The position numbers were made by a program, and so were the translations under genes. The notes below the pieces were generated by a model. It was given only the letters and a program-made list of their open reading frames with translations. It was not told the DNA's origin and ran no database searches. From Arthrobacter sp. V1I7 (lineage in GTDB: Bacteria; Actinomycetota; Actinomycetes; Actinomycetales; Micrococcaceae), in contig NZ_JAUSYS010000001.1 in NCBI RefSeq assembly GCF_030817015.1, forward strand, positions 3,038,001-3,102,000: a stretch of DNA of 64,000 nucleotides, given 5' to 3'. Shown one piece after another: positions 42,633-51,804 of the stretch; positions within the stretch are counted from its first letter, which is position 1; every line of letters starts with the position of its first letter.

Positions 42633-43040
42633 GTGCCCCACCGGCAGGACCCTCAGCCCCTCCCGACCACGTGGCAGCGGTGTGACGCCGGAATCCTGCC
42701 CCTGTGGTGGGATCGCCTGTGCAGCCAGACGAGCAGCCAATCGGCGGCCCTCTTCGCCGGAGGGCTGTTCACGGAGGACCGGCGGCGCCCGATCGCGCAG
42801 TGGTACAACCCGGCCCACGACTCGGCGCTCCTGGTTGCCCCGGAGACCTCGCCGGAATGGCCGGTACAGCGGTTCGGCATCTTCTACGCCCCGCCCGGCG
42901 GCGGCTTCACCCAGGTCCATTCCGCCCCGCACGAGTGGCATCCGCGCGAACCCCGGAAGTCCCCCACCGAGCTCGAGGCGTTCCAGGCCGCCGTCGCCGA
43001 AGCGGAACGGTTTCTTCAGGTGGAGATGTACTTCGTTTGA
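42633..43040 (+). CDS. Hypothetical protein, 135 residues
   Basis: I do not recognise the family. The protein is soluble, Trp/Pro/His-rich, with no signal peptide or transmembrane helix: PLWWDRLCSQTSSQSAALFAGGLF near the start, then AQWYNPAHDSALLVAPE, FGIFYAPPGGGF and a C-terminal helix TELEAFQAAVAEAERFLQVEM. Codon use matches real genes here. TAAAGT ends 6 bases before the GTG at 42633, a leaderless-type start directly downstream of the tandem array. It ends 140 bp before the tRNA-Asn terminator on the other strand. Confidence 0.7.
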   Translation: MPHRQDPQPLPTTWQRCDAGILPLWWDRLCSQTSSQSAALFAGGLFTEDRRRPIAQWYNPAHDSALLVAPETSPEWPVQRFGIFYAPPGGGFTQVHSAPHEWHPREPRKSPTELEAFQAAVAEAERFLQVEMYFV

Positions 43041-43180
43041 GGAACGGTACCCGCGCAACGGTGCCAATGCACCGCGACGCTCGCGGCCGCGACGCATGCC
43101 CGCCGGCTGCGTCCATGCCCCCCGGTTGCGGCCAGGCCCATCATGGCAAGAAGCCCACCCCAATCCTCAGGGCATAAAAA

Positions 43181-43217
43181 AGGTCCCGCGGCCGGTTCTT
43201 CACCGGCCGCGGGACCT
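43181..43217 (-). terminator. Rho-independent terminator of the first tRNA-Asn
   Basis: A perfect 16-bp stem (43181-43196 with 43202-43217), loop TCTTC, followed on the minus strand by TTTTT. It begins 6 bases past the tRNA 3' end. Confidence 0.92.
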
Positions 43218-43222
43218 GTCCG

Positions 43223-43295
43223 CTCCTCCTGCTGGACTTGAACCAGCAACCCTTCGATTAACAGTCGAATGCTCTGCCAATTGAGCTAAGGAGGA
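43223..43295 (-). tRNA. tRNA-Asn (GUU), copy 1
   Basis: A 73-nt cloverleaf: acceptor TCCTCCT/AGGAGGA, anticodon stem TTCGA/TCGAA with loop CTGTTAA, T arm GCTGG/CCAGC, discriminator G; CCA not encoded. Identical to the second copy 209 bp away. It has its own terminator immediately downstream and a -10-like CATACC just upstream. Confidence 0.97.
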
Positions 43296-43390
43296 ATGAA
43301 GCAGGTATGACATTAGCAAAGGTTTTGCCGCTAAGGAAATCGGCCGCCGGCCCTGCCTGGGGAACGCCGGAAATACCCCCTCCTGGTATG

Positions 43391-43426
43391 AAAAAGTCCC
43401 CGCCCCGGGAACCCGGGACGGGGACT
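43391..43426 (-). terminator. Rho-independent terminator of the second tRNA-Asn
   Basis: A 15-bp stem with one G-U pair (43395-43409 with 43412-43426) and 2-base loop, followed on the minus strand by TTTTT. It begins 6 bases past the tRNA 3' end, the same distance as in copy 1, but with a different sequence. Confidence 0.9.
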
Positions 43427-43431
43427 GCGCG

Positions 43432-43504
43432 CTCCTCCTGCTGGACTTGAACCAGCAACCCTTCGATTAACAGTCGAATGCTCTGCCAATTGAGCTAAGG
43501 AGGA
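43432..43504 (-). tRNA. tRNA-Asn (GUU), copy 2
   Basis: Identical in all 73 bases to the copy at 43223-43295. The upstream flank (about 43505-43535) also resembles that of copy 1, including GCTTCATTCC before the tRNA and a -10-like TATACC, so each copy probably has its own promoter. Confidence 0.97.
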
Positions 43505-43580
43505 ATGAAGCGGGTATAAGCCTAGCAAACACTCTGCCGGGAAGTGAAATTGCCCCCGCGGGACGACCGAGCGGGACAAA

Positions 43581-45518
43581 TTAGGCGTCCGAACGCAGCG
43601 ACCGCCGCTGCACCTCGAGCTGCATGAGCTCCCGGTTCAGCCGCTGGAACTCTTCGGGATCCGCCGAGGCGTCCAGGCGCTGCAGCTGGCCCATCTTGTC
43701 CGCCTTGACCCGGGTGATCTGGAGCTCGAACAGCCGCGCCAGGATGTCCTTGCAGTACCGCTGCACGCCCTCGGCCGTGCTGGCCGGCAGGGGCACCACG
43801 GCGAGCTCGGACACGAGCGGACGGAGCGGCTCGGGAACTTCCTGCAGCAACTGCTCCACCCAGCGCACCGGGTCCCCCGTGAAGCCCAGACCGGTCGCGC
43901 GGATGGCCTGATGGACGGCCAGGTACGCCGGCGTGGAGAAGCGGGACTCGGAGAACCGCTGCCACGTTTCGCCTTCCAGCATTCCGGGCTCGTGAAGGGC
44001 CACCTCGAGCGCCTGGCGCTCCATCGTGGCCACCGGGTCGCGCGGATCCGGCCGGTTGAAGGACGGCAGAACGGCCGACGCCGGCGCGGCACCCGGCGCT
44101 GGTCCGGCGCCGGGTCCTGCACCATAACCGTCCCCCTGTCCGCGGCCCTGCGCCTGCACGGCACCGGAGCCTCCGGCGGGACCGATCGCGGCACGCTTGG
44201 CGGCCGCTCCGACGGCCCTGCTGACTTCCTCGACCGGCATGCCCAGCCAGCCGGCGAGCTCGCGGGCGTAGGCAGGGCGGATTCCGGCGTCGCGGATCTG
44301 GGCAACCACGGGCGCAGACTCGCGCAAAGCGGCGATCCGGCCCTCGACGGTGTCCAGGTTATGCCGCTTCAAAGCGGCACGGATGGCGAATTCAAAGAGC
44401 GGTCGGCGGGTGCCGATCAGGTCGCGGACGGCGGAGTCGCCCTTGGCCTGGCGCAGCTCGCAGGGGTCGGCCCCGCCGGGTTCCACGGCCACGTAGGTCT
44501 GGGCCACGAAGCGCTGGTCCTCTTCGAACGCCCGCAGCGCCGCCTTCTGCCCTGCGGCGTCACCGTCGAAGGTGAAGATGACCTCGCCGCCGCTGCCGTC
44601 GTCGGACAGCAGCCGCCGGGCGATCTTGATGTGCTCGGTTCCGAACGCGGTACCGCAGGTTGCCACCGCCGTCGGGATTCCGGCGAGGTGGCAGGCCATC
44701 ACGTCGGTGTAACCCTCCACCACGACGAGCTGGCGGTCCTTGGCGATGTTCCGTTTGGCGAGGTCAATCCCGTACAGGACCTGGGACTTCTTGTAGAGCG
44801 CAGTCTCAGGAGTATTGAGGTACTTCGGACCCTGGTCGTCCTCGTAGAGCTTGCGGGCCCCGAAGCCGATCGTGTCCCCGGCGATGTCCCGGATGGGCCA
44901 GATCAGCCGGCCGCGGAAGCGGTCGTAGATTCCCCGCCCGCCCTCGGAGAACATACCCGTAAGTTTGAGCTCGGCATCGGTGTACCCACGTCCGCGGAGG
45001 TGCTTGAGCAGCGAGTCCCAGCCCTGCGGGGCGTAGCCGACGCCGAACTGTTCGGCGGCGGCGCGGTCAAAGCCGCGGCCATGCAGGAAGTTGCGGCCCT
45101 CGGTGGCGCCAGGGGTCAGCAGCTGGGCGCGGAAGAACTCGTCGGCGACCTTGTGGGCGTCCAGCAGACGCTGGCGCCGGCCGATGTCCTCCCGGTTCGG
45201 GCCGGAACCGCCGTCCTCGTAGCGGAGCTCGAAGCCGATCCGGGCCGCCAGCTTTTCGACGGCCTCGTGGAAGGAGGTGTGGTCCAGTTTCTGCACGAAG
45301 GAGATGACGTCGCCGTCCTCGCCGCAGCCGAAGCAGTGGTACCTGCCGACCTGGGGGCGGACCGTGAACGAGGGCGAACGCTCGTCGTGGAAGGGGCACA
45401 GACCTTTGTAGGAGCCCAGTCCCGCGACCTTGAGGGTCACATAGCCGTCAACGACTTCCTTGATGTCGGTGCGCTGGCGTACCTCATCGATATCTTCGCG
45501 TTTGATCAGGCCGGCCAC
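43581..45518 (-). CDS. dnaG: DNA primase
   Basis: A 645-residue primase making RNA primers at the fork. The zinc-binding domain has Cys41, His44, Cys62 and Cys65 (CPFHDERSPSF and YHCFGCGEDGD). The catalytic core contains RGRLIWPIRDI and the TOPRIM elements VVVEGYTDVMA (about 262-272) and FTFDGDAAG. A Gly/Ala/Pro linker (about 455-490) leads to the helicase-binding C-terminal domain. The GTG at 45518 lies 6 bases after TAGGAT, so the mRNA is probably leaderless. dgt lies upstream in the same direction with a 64-bp gap. Confidence 0.96.
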   Translation of the reverse strand: MAGLIKREDIDEVRQRTDIKEVVDGYVTLKVAGLGSYKGLCPFHDERSPSFTVRPQVGRYHCFGCGEDGDVISFVQKLDHTSFHEAVEKLAARIGFELRYEDGGSGPNREDIGRRQRLLDAHKVADEFFRAQLLTPGATEGRNFLHGRGFDRAAAEQFGVGYAPQGWDSLLKHLRGRGYTDAELKLTGMFSEGGRGIYDRFRGRLIWPIRDIAGDTIGFGARKLYEDDQGPKYLNTPETALYKKSQVLYGIDLAKRNIAKDRQLVVVEGYTDVMACHLAGIPTAVATCGTAFGTEHIKIARRLLSDDGSGGEVIFTFDGDAAGQKAALRAFEEDQRFVAQTYVAVEPGGADPCELRQAKGDSAVRDLIGTRRPLFEFAIRAALKRHNLDTVEGRIAALRESAPVVAQIRDAGIRPAYARELAGWLGMPVEEVSRAVGAAAKRAAIGPAGGSGAVQAQGRGQGDGYGAGPGAGPAPGAAPASAVLPSFNRPDPRDPVATMERQALEVALHEPGMLEGETWQRFSESRFSTPAYLAVHQAIRATGLGFTGDPVRWVEQLLQEVPEPLRPLVSELAVVPLPASTAEGVQRYCKDILARLFELQITRVKADKMGQLQRLDASADPEEFQRLNRELMQLEVQRRSLRSDA

Positions 45519-45582
45519 AGTGCCATCCTAATGCCGGGTCCAACGCCGAGGCTCCGGTTATGGTGCCGGCCGCCGTATCCGG

Positions 45583-46872
45583 TCACCACAGGGAGGGCAG
45601 GCTGCCGACGAGCCGCTCGTACATGGCCAGCGCCGAACCGTCGGTCAGCGAGGCGACCTGGTCGATCACGACGCGCAGCCGCGCGCCGTCGTTCTCCGCG
45701 TCGCGCCAGTCGGCGGCGAACATGGGTTCCAGATGGCGGTCGCCGGTGGCGCTCAGCGCCGTGACGAGGGCGTGCAGGATCTCGCGCTGCCGCTCGTAGA
45801 TCGGCTGCCGGTGCTCCGTGGTCATCACGAAAGTGGTGGCCAGGCCCTTCATCACCGCGATTTCCATCACCGTTTCATCAGGGACGATCAGTTCGGCGTT
45901 GTAGCGGGTCAGGTCCTCCGGCCCGTAGAGGGCGCGGGTGGTCTCCAGTGCCCTCTGGCAGAAGCGGCCGATGAGCTGGCTGGTCATGTCCTTGAGGGCG
46001 GCCATCGACTTGCGGCTGCCGTCGGCCTCGCGCACCCAGACGCTCGTGGCCTCCAACCGGGCCAAGGCGGCGTCGATCGCGGCGGGATCGTTGTGCGGGA
46101 GGTACCACTGCTTGGCGTAGCCGACCACCCTGGCGCGGTGGTCCGGGTTGTCCATCCAGCGCAGCTGGAAGTGGCCGGCGACGATCGCGTCCTCGACGTC
46201 GTGCACCGAGTACGAGATGTCGTCCGCGAGGTCCATGACCTGGGCTTCGAGGCAGGAGCGCCGGTCGGGGGCTTCCTCGCGGATCCAGTCGAAGATCGGC
46301 AGGTCGTCCTCGTAGGCTCCGAACTTGCTGGTTCGCTGGCCATGGATGACGGGAGCGTTGGCGGCGGACCACGGGTACTTGGCGGCGGCGTCGAGGCTGG
46401 CCCGGGTGAGGTTCAGTCCGGCCGGGCGTCCGTCCGCGGCCAGCACCTTGGGCTCCAGCCGGGTCAGCAGGCGGAGGGTCTGGGCGTTGCCTTCGAAGCC
46501 GCCGATCGCGTGCGACACCTCGTTCAGGGCAGATTCACCGTTGTGCCCGAAAGGCGGGTGGCCGAGGTCATGACTGAGGCAGGCGGTGTCCACGACGTCG
46601 GGATCGCAGCCGAGCGCGCGGCCGAGTTCCCGGCCGACCTGCGCGACTTCCAGGCTGTGCGTGAGGCGGGTGCGGACGAAGTCGTCGGTGTCCGGTGCCA
46701 CGACCTGGGTCTTGGCGCCGAGCCGGCGCAGTGCCGAGGAGTGCAGGACCCGGGCGCGGTCGCGTTCGAAGTCGGAGCGGTACGTGCTCTTGGCCGGCTC
46801 CTCCACCCAGCGGGCCCAGTCGCGTCCGGTGTAGCCCGCCAGGACGGGGGCAGTGGTTCGTGTCTCAGCCAC
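45583..46872 (-). CDS. dgt: Deoxyguanosinetriphosphate triphosphohydrolase (HD domain)
   Basis: A 429-residue HD-domain enzyme removing triphosphate from dNTPs, controlling pool size. The metal residues are in RLTHSLEVAQVGRE (about 66-79), CLSHDLGHPPFGHNGE (His-Asp pair) and QVMDLADDISYSVHD. The GTG at 46872 is chosen because it overlaps the dusB stop by 8 bases and the family starts close to here; there is no clear ribosome-binding site, so coupling to dusB is likely. Confidence 0.92.
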   Translation of the reverse strand: MAETRTTAPVLAGYTGRDWARWVEEPAKSTYRSDFERDRARVLHSSALRRLGAKTQVVAPDTDDFVRTRLTHSLEVAQVGRELGRALGCDPDVVDTACLSHDLGHPPFGHNGESALNEVSHAIGGFEGNAQTLRLLTRLEPKVLAADGRPAGLNLTRASLDAAAKYPWSAANAPVIHGQRTSKFGAYEDDLPIFDWIREEAPDRRSCLEAQVMDLADDISYSVHDVEDAIVAGHFQLRWMDNPDHRARVVGYAKQWYLPHNDPAAIDAALARLEATSVWVREADGSRKSMAALKDMTSQLIGRFCQRALETTRALYGPEDLTRYNAELIVPDETVMEIAVMKGLATTFVMTTEHRQPIYERQREILHALVTALSATGDRHLEPMFAADWRDAENDGARLRVVIDQVASLTDGSALAMYERLVGSLPSLW

Positions 46873-48046
46873 CGGACACGTCCAGTTCGGCGTGGCAGAT
46901 CTCGCGCGACTGATCGGCGTCCATGTTGCGGTCCAGCAGCCAGTCCTTGGGCAGGGCGGGCTTCTTGGGCGAGCCTGCGCGGCCGCGGGGGCCTTCGGCG
47001 TCAACACCGGGGTACGGCGACTCAAGGTCCAGCTGGTCCAGCGTTCCGCGGAGCACTTCGAGGCTGGTCACCATCGCCAGTTTGGTCCGCAGTTCACTGC
47101 CGACCACATAGCCCTTGAAATACCAGGCCATGTGCTTGCGGATCTCGCGGAGCGCCTTGCCTTCATCGTTGCCGAAGGTTTCGACCATGAGCTCAGCGTG
47201 GCGGTACACACCTTCCGCCACCTGGCGCAGGTCCGGCTTATGGCGCTCGTCGCTGCCTTCGAAGGCGGCCATGAGGTCGCCGAACAGCCACGGGCGGCCC
47301 TGGCAGCCGCGTCCGATGACGACGCCATCGACGCCGGTCTCGCGGACCATGCGGACCGCGTCCTCGGCGGACCAGATGTCGCCGTTGCCGAGCACCGGGA
47401 TATCCGGCAGCGCCTCGCGCAGCCGGGCGATCGCGGACCAGTCGGCCTGGCCGGAGTAGAACTGGGCCGCCGTGCGGCCGTGGAGCGCGACGGCGGCGAC
47501 CCCGGAATCGCGGGCGATCCGGCCGGCGTCAAGGTAGGTGAGGTGGTCCTCATCGATGCCTTTGCGCATCTTGATGGTCAGCGGGACGTTGCCCCTGGAG
47601 GCTTCCTTCACGGCGGTCCGGACGATCGAGGTGAACAGGTCGATCTTCCAGGGCAGGGCCGAACCGCCACCGCGCCGGGTCACCTTGGGCACCGGGCAGC
47701 CGAAGTTGAGGTCGATATGGTCTGCCCGGTCCTCCTCGACGAGCATCCGTACGGCCTGGCCGACGGTCACCGGATCCACGCCGTACAGCTGGACGGACCG
47801 GACTTTCTCGTCGTCGTCGTGCGAAATGATGCGCAGTGATTCGGGCGTGCGCTCCACGAGGGCGCGCGAGGTGACCATCTCCGCGACGTACAGGCCGCCG
47901 CCGTATTCACGGCACAGCCTGCGGAAGGCGGAGTTGGTGATACCCGCCATCGGGGCCAGGATCACGGGGGTGTCCACCGTGAGGTGGCCCAGCTTCAGGG
48001 GCGGGAGTTCCAGCTTGGGGGCGGGAGGCGTTGCTACAACAGTCAC
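46865..48046 (-). CDS. dusB: tRNA-dihydrouridine synthase B
   Basis: A 393-residue flavoenzyme reducing uridine in tRNA D loops. Blocks: APMAGITNSAFRRLCREYG (FMN site), DLNFGCPVPKVTRRGGGSAL with the catalytic Cys, TIKMRKG and NGDIWSAEDA. The last 40 residues extend beyond typical bacterial DusB and end in an acidic Asp/Glu stretch. GTG at 48046 with a GACAAT-like -10 six bases before suggests a leaderless start. First of dusB-dgt; dnaG may be read through. Confidence 0.94.
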   Translation of the reverse strand: MTVVATPPAPKLELPPLKLGHLTVDTPVILAPMAGITNSAFRRLCREYGGGLYVAEMVTSRALVERTPESLRIISHDDDEKVRSVQLYGVDPVTVGQAVRMLVEEDRADHIDLNFGCPVPKVTRRGGGSALPWKIDLFTSIVRTAVKEASRGNVPLTIKMRKGIDEDHLTYLDAGRIARDSGVAAVALHGRTAAQFYSGQADWSAIARLREALPDIPVLGNGDIWSAEDAVRMVRETGVDGVVIGRGCQGRPWLFGDLMAAFEGSDERHKPDLRQVAEGVYRHAELMVETFGNDEGKALREIRKHMAWYFKGYVVGSELRTKLAMVTSLEVLRGTLDQLDLESPYPGVDAEGPRGRAGSPKKPALPKDWLLDRNMDADQSREICHAELDVSGG

Positions 48047-48111
48047 CAGAACATTGTCTCAAAGCCGGGCAAATCGGGCGGATCCCGGCCGGCTATGTGG
48101 ACAAGCCGCCG

Positions 48112-49641
48112 TCAGCCCCGTGCCGCCGCCCGCCGTCCGCGGCGGGTTTCCGGGGGCGTGGGCCCGCTGTCGGCAGTGAAGCCGTCGGGCCCTACACCGT
48201 CGGGAGTGACGGCGTCGGAAGCGCCCGTGGCGGGACCGTCCCCGTCCGCGGAGCCCGTGTCGGCAACCGTGGCGGGCGCGACGGCCGCGGGCGCGACGGC
48301 CGCGCCCGGCGCGGGAGCGGGGGTGCTGCCACGCGCCATCGTCGTCGCGCTCCTGAGAGCAGGTCCTTTTACCCCGGTTGCCTTGACAACCAGCACCGCG
48401 ATCAGCGTGGTGACCGGGATGGCCAGCACCAGTCCGACCGAACCGACCAGGGTGCGGATCACTTCCTCGGAGAGCTCTGCGCTCGTCAGGGCGTCGCCGA
48501 GCGGCCGCTCGTAGAGCATCACCAGGATCAGGACCGGCAGGGCCGCGCCGGCGTAGGCGAAAGCGATGGTGTAGACCGTCGAGGCGATGTGGTCCCGGCC
48601 GATCCGCATCGCCGAGGAGAACAGCTGCCGGGCGGAAGTTTCCGGGGCGAGTTCCCACAGCTCCCAGACGGCGGAGGACTGCGTGATGGTGACATCGTTG
48701 AGGACCCCGAGGCCGGAAATGATGAGACCGCAGAGGATGATGCCGGAGATCGAAATGTTGTCCGAAATATTGGTCAGTGCGGCGGCATCGTGGCTGCCGA
48801 CCCCGGCGAGGTTGGCGGCGTCGGTGGCCCACGCCGCCAGCAGGGCGGTGATGCCGAGCCCGAACATGGTGCCGAGCAGCGCCGTCGAGGTCCGGGCGGA
48901 GAAGCCGTGGGCGAAGTAGAGCACCCCGATCATGATCACGGTGGATCCCACCATTGCCAGCAGGAGCGGCGGTTTGCCTTCCACCAGCCCGGGCAGCATG
49001 AAGGTCACCAGCACGGCGTAGGCACCGACCAGCCCGATCAGTGCCCGCAGCCCGCGCCAGCGTGCCACGGCAATGACGACGACGGCGTACAGCACCGCCA
49101 GGAAAATGATCGGCAGGGTCCGGACGAAGTCGACGAAGACGTACGCCGGGGTGCCCTGGGCCTCGGACGCACCCTGGGCCTTGGATAGATTCAGGTAGCG
49201 GATGTTGTCCCCGACCTTGACGCCGTGGGATTTGGCGATGTCGGGGTTGATGACCACCTTGACCGGGTTGCCGCCCGTGTCCGGCTCGGTGAACGCGAAG
49301 GTGCACACGGAGCCCTGCTGGGCGCCCTCCCCGGCGGCCGGGACCTGGCCCGAAGCGCCAGCCTGCCCGCCGGGCTGGGCGACGTCCATGCAGTTGCCGG
49401 TAACGACGCGCTGGATCTTGCCGGTGTCGAAGGTGACCCCGGGCGCGGCGGCGTAGGGGCTGGCCAGCGTAATGCCCTCCTTGCTGCCGGAGGGCCAGAG
49501 CATGACCATCGCCGCAAGCGTCAGCAGGGTCAGCGGGATCAGGACGGCGGCCAGGATCCAGTTCGCCTTCTTCCGGGCCGCGAGCGCCTGGGGCGTCGGC
49601 GCCGCGTGTTCCGTGGGAGCGTGTGAATGTCCGGCACCCAT
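48112..49641 (-). CDS. YibE/F-family membrane protein
   Basis: A 509-residue protein of the YibE/F family, whose function is unknown. The N-terminus has a histidine-containing start and one helix (about 28-50), then an extracytoplasmic domain with two cysteines (NCMDVAQ and SVCTF) to about residue 155, then seven or eight helices with family blocks VRTLPIIFLAVLYAVVVIA, ISGIILCGLIISGLGVLNDV and LVGSVGLVLAIPVTTLIAV. The C-terminal 80 residues are a low-complexity Ala/Gly/Pro tail. Single gene. Transport or cell-surface roles have been suggested for the family but not shown. Confidence 0.85.
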   Translation of the reverse strand: MGAGHSHAPTEHAAPTPQALAARKKANWILAAVLIPLTLLTLAAMVMLWPSGSKEGITLASPYAAAPGVTFDTGKIQRVVTGNCMDVAQPGGQAGASGQVPAAGEGAQQGSVCTFAFTEPDTGGNPVKVVINPDIAKSHGVKVGDNIRYLNLSKAQGASEAQGTPAYVFVDFVRTLPIIFLAVLYAVVVIAVARWRGLRALIGLVGAYAVLVTFMLPGLVEGKPPLLLAMVGSTVIMIGVLYFAHGFSARTSTALLGTMFGLGITALLAAWATDAANLAGVGSHDAAALTNISDNISISGIILCGLIISGLGVLNDVTITQSSAVWELWELAPETSARQLFSSAMRIGRDHIASTVYTIAFAYAGAALPVLILVMLYERPLGDALTSAELSEEVIRTLVGSVGLVLAIPVTTLIAVLVVKATGVKGPALRSATTMARGSTPAPAPGAAVAPAAVAPATVADTGSADGDGPATGASDAVTPDGVGPDGFTADSGPTPPETRRGRRAAARG

Positions 49642-49894
49642 CAGCAGTTCAACCTCATGCCGAAAACTTTACGGGGTCCACGGCGCCTGTCCTGCCCCGA
49701 TGAAGCGGATGACGCCGATGACGTGGAAGAGGTTCCGCGGATCGTATTTGGCCTTGATCCCGGTCCCGGCGCCAATCCCTCGGAGCCCCGGCTCCGGATG
49801 TCCCGTGGGAATGGTCGAAGGAACCACCGGTCGGGAACGCCGTCGGGCAGCCTATCGTTGGGGATTGACGGATGATGATGTGGAGGACGCCGGC

Positions 49895-50653
49895 GTGGCG
49901 ATACGCAAGGAAGACGACCGTGAAGCCCAAGAAGCAGGTTCCGGAGCCGCAGCGAAGGCCGTGCTGAGCGTTGCCCCGGCCCGCGGCGAAACCCGGGGTG
50001 TCGCTCTGGTCCTGCACGGGGGCACGGCCAACAGCTATGAATTCGTCCGGGGCCGGCATCTCAGCCCGGCCCGGATGGTTCCGTTCGCCCAGACCCTCCG
50101 GGCCAGGGGCGGGCTGCACGGTCTGTCCGTGTGGACCCTCCGGAACCGGTACCGCGGCTGGAACGGGGCGGACATGTCCCCCGTCCAGGATGCCCGCTGG
50201 GCCCTTTCCCACATCCGCCGGGAACATCCGGACCTGCCCGTCTACCTGCTGGGCCACTCGATGGGCGGATTGACTGCGCTGTGCGTTGCCGATGATCCGC
50301 AGGTGCGGGCCGTGGTTGCCCTTGCCCCCTGGCTGAACCGCGACACCCCGGTGCAGCGCGTCGCCGGGCGCCGGGTGCTGATCGTCCACGGCACCGAGGA
50401 CCGCTGGACCAGTCCTTCTAACTCGCTGGCCTACGCCCGGCGCCCCAAGGGCGTCGCGGAGTCAGTGGACTACGTGTCACTGACAGGGGCGGGGCACTTC
50501 ATGGTCCGCCGGCTGGGCCTCTGGAACTCACTCGCCAGCGGCTACATCCTGGACGCGTTCGCTGACGACAGCGGCGCCGAGGTGCAGCGCAGCAGGGAGG
50601 CCTTCCGCACCCTCCTGCCGGCCGCCCGCGCCAGCCTCCCGGTGGTCCTGTGA
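49895..50653 (+). CDS. Alpha/beta hydrolase
   Basis: A 252-residue serine hydrolase. The nucleophile is in LGHSMGGLTAL (about 118-128), the acid in HGTEDRW and the His in GAGHFMVRR; the oxyanion loop is LVLHGGTANSYEF. Likely a lysophospholipase or esterase; substrate unknown. The GTG at 49895 has GGAGG 8 bases upstream, which decides it over GTG 49880 and a possible leaderless TTG at 49865 after TATCGT. Single gene ending ahead of a hairpin shared with the convergent acetyltransferase. Confidence 0.83.
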   Translation: MAIRKEDDREAQEAGSGAAAKAVLSVAPARGETRGVALVLHGGTANSYEFVRGRHLSPARMVPFAQTLRARGGLHGLSVWTLRNRYRGWNGADMSPVQDARWALSHIRREHPDLPVYLLGHSMGGLTALCVADDPQVRAVVALAPWLNRDTPVQRVAGRRVLIVHGTEDRWTSPSNSLAYARRPKGVAESVDYVSLTGAGHFMVRRLGLWNSLASGYILDAFADDSGAEVQRSREAFRTLLPAARASLPVVL

Positions 50654-50736
50654 TGCCGGTCTTCCCGCTCGAGGCTTTCCTGTCCAGCCTTCCCTGGGTA
50701 GCGGCCGTGTCGCGCTGCTCGCCCTAACACGGCTGA

Positions 50737-50783
50737 CCCGCAGTGGTTGCCGATGCCAGCAGGCAAACGGCAGCCACTGCGGG
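50737..50783. terminator. Hairpin between convergent hydrolase and acetyltransferase genes
   Basis: A 16-bp stem with one G-U pair (50737-50752 with 50768-50783) and a 15-base loop. No T-run, so the terminating strength is uncertain. Confidence 0.55.
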
Positions 50784-50800
50784 CCAGTTGCTGTCAGGGT

Positions 50801-51802
50801 TTAGGCCGGGTCGGAGACGACCAGGGTCTCGGCACCCTGGACCCGGGCCTTGCCGCTGTGCAGCAGCGGCTCGACGACGCCGAGCAGCGCCGTCATGGAA
50901 TCGTCCAGTTCCAGCAACACCGGGTGCTGGAAGGCAATCAGTGCCAGCAGGTCCCGCACCGCGGCCCGGGCCTCCTCCAGCGAGAGCTGCGGCTCGTGGC
51001 CCAGGAAGACATCGGTCGGCTGGCCGGACGAAGCCTGCGCCGTGTCCTCCCCCGCGGCGGGGGCAAGCTCGGCGTAGCTGATCGCAAACGCCTCAATCCG
51101 GCCCTTCTTGCTGGCCGGGACTCCGTCGCCGAAGGCGCTGGACATCGGAGCCCGCAGCACGATCGCGCCGTGGGCGCCGCTGAGTTCATCCAGGAACAAC
51201 CGCTGGACGGTGGCGATGCCCAGGTCCCCGGGGCTGTCCCAGGCGTGCGCGACCGTGTAATACCGGCCCACGACGTCGCTCAGCTCCACCGAGCCGGTGG
51301 CGAGGTCCTCGACCTGCTCGGCGGCGGCAGCCTCGGAACCGTCGCCAAAGACCGGCAGCTTCAGGGCTCCAGGCTCCACCACGATGAGGCGGGAGCGCTG
51401 GATCGATTCCAGGCCCGCCGCCGCGGCGAAGGCAGCGCCGGGCGTGCCCGGTTCCACCTTGCACCGGAGCCGGGAAACGCCCGACGGCGACTGCTCTGCT
51501 TCGCGCCGGAGCATGGTCAGCAGCGTGGAGCCGACGCCGGCGCGGCGGTGCTGCCGGTCGACTTCGATGTAGGCCCAGAGCCGTTCCGGGTGCAGCGAGG
51601 CCTCGTGGATCACGCCGGCGGCGACCGGAATCGCCACGCCGTCGACGACGTCCTCGGCCACGATGCAGCGGCGCCACGGCGAGTTGCCCGAGGGCGCCAG
51701 GGTGGCGCGGAACTGTCCGGCCTGGACTGTTTCCGGGTCGCCCCAGATTTCCAGCAGGGCAAGGTCATCGCCCTCGCGCCACTCACGGTATTCGATGGCC
51801 AT
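50801..51802 (-). CDS. GNAT-family N-acetyltransferase
   Basis: A 333-residue protein with an N-terminal GNAT domain: RRCIVAEDVVDGVAIPVAAG (strand region), AYIEVDRQHRRAGVGSTLLTML with the acetyl-CoA loop RRAGVGS near residue 85, then a second weaker GNAT-like half, as in the two-domain actinobacterial family. Substrate unknown. It is cotranscribed with glyS: its ATG is 2 bases from the glyS stop. That linkage is conserved-looking but says little about function. Confidence 0.83.
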   Translation of the reverse strand: MAIEYREWREGDDLALLEIWGDPETVQAGQFRATLAPSGNSPWRRCIVAEDVVDGVAIPVAAGVIHEASLHPERLWAYIEVDRQHRRAGVGSTLLTMLRREAEQSPSGVSRLRCKVEPGTPGAAFAAAAGLESIQRSRLIVVEPGALKLPVFGDGSEAAAAEQVEDLATGSVELSDVVGRYYTVAHAWDSPGDLGIATVQRLFLDELSGAHGAIVLRAPMSSAFGDGVPASKKGRIEAFAISYAELAPAAGEDTAQASSGQPTDVFLGHEPQLSLEEARAAVRDLLALIAFQHPVLLELDDSMTALLGVVEPLLHSGKARVQGAETLVVSDPA

Positions 51803-51804
51803 GA

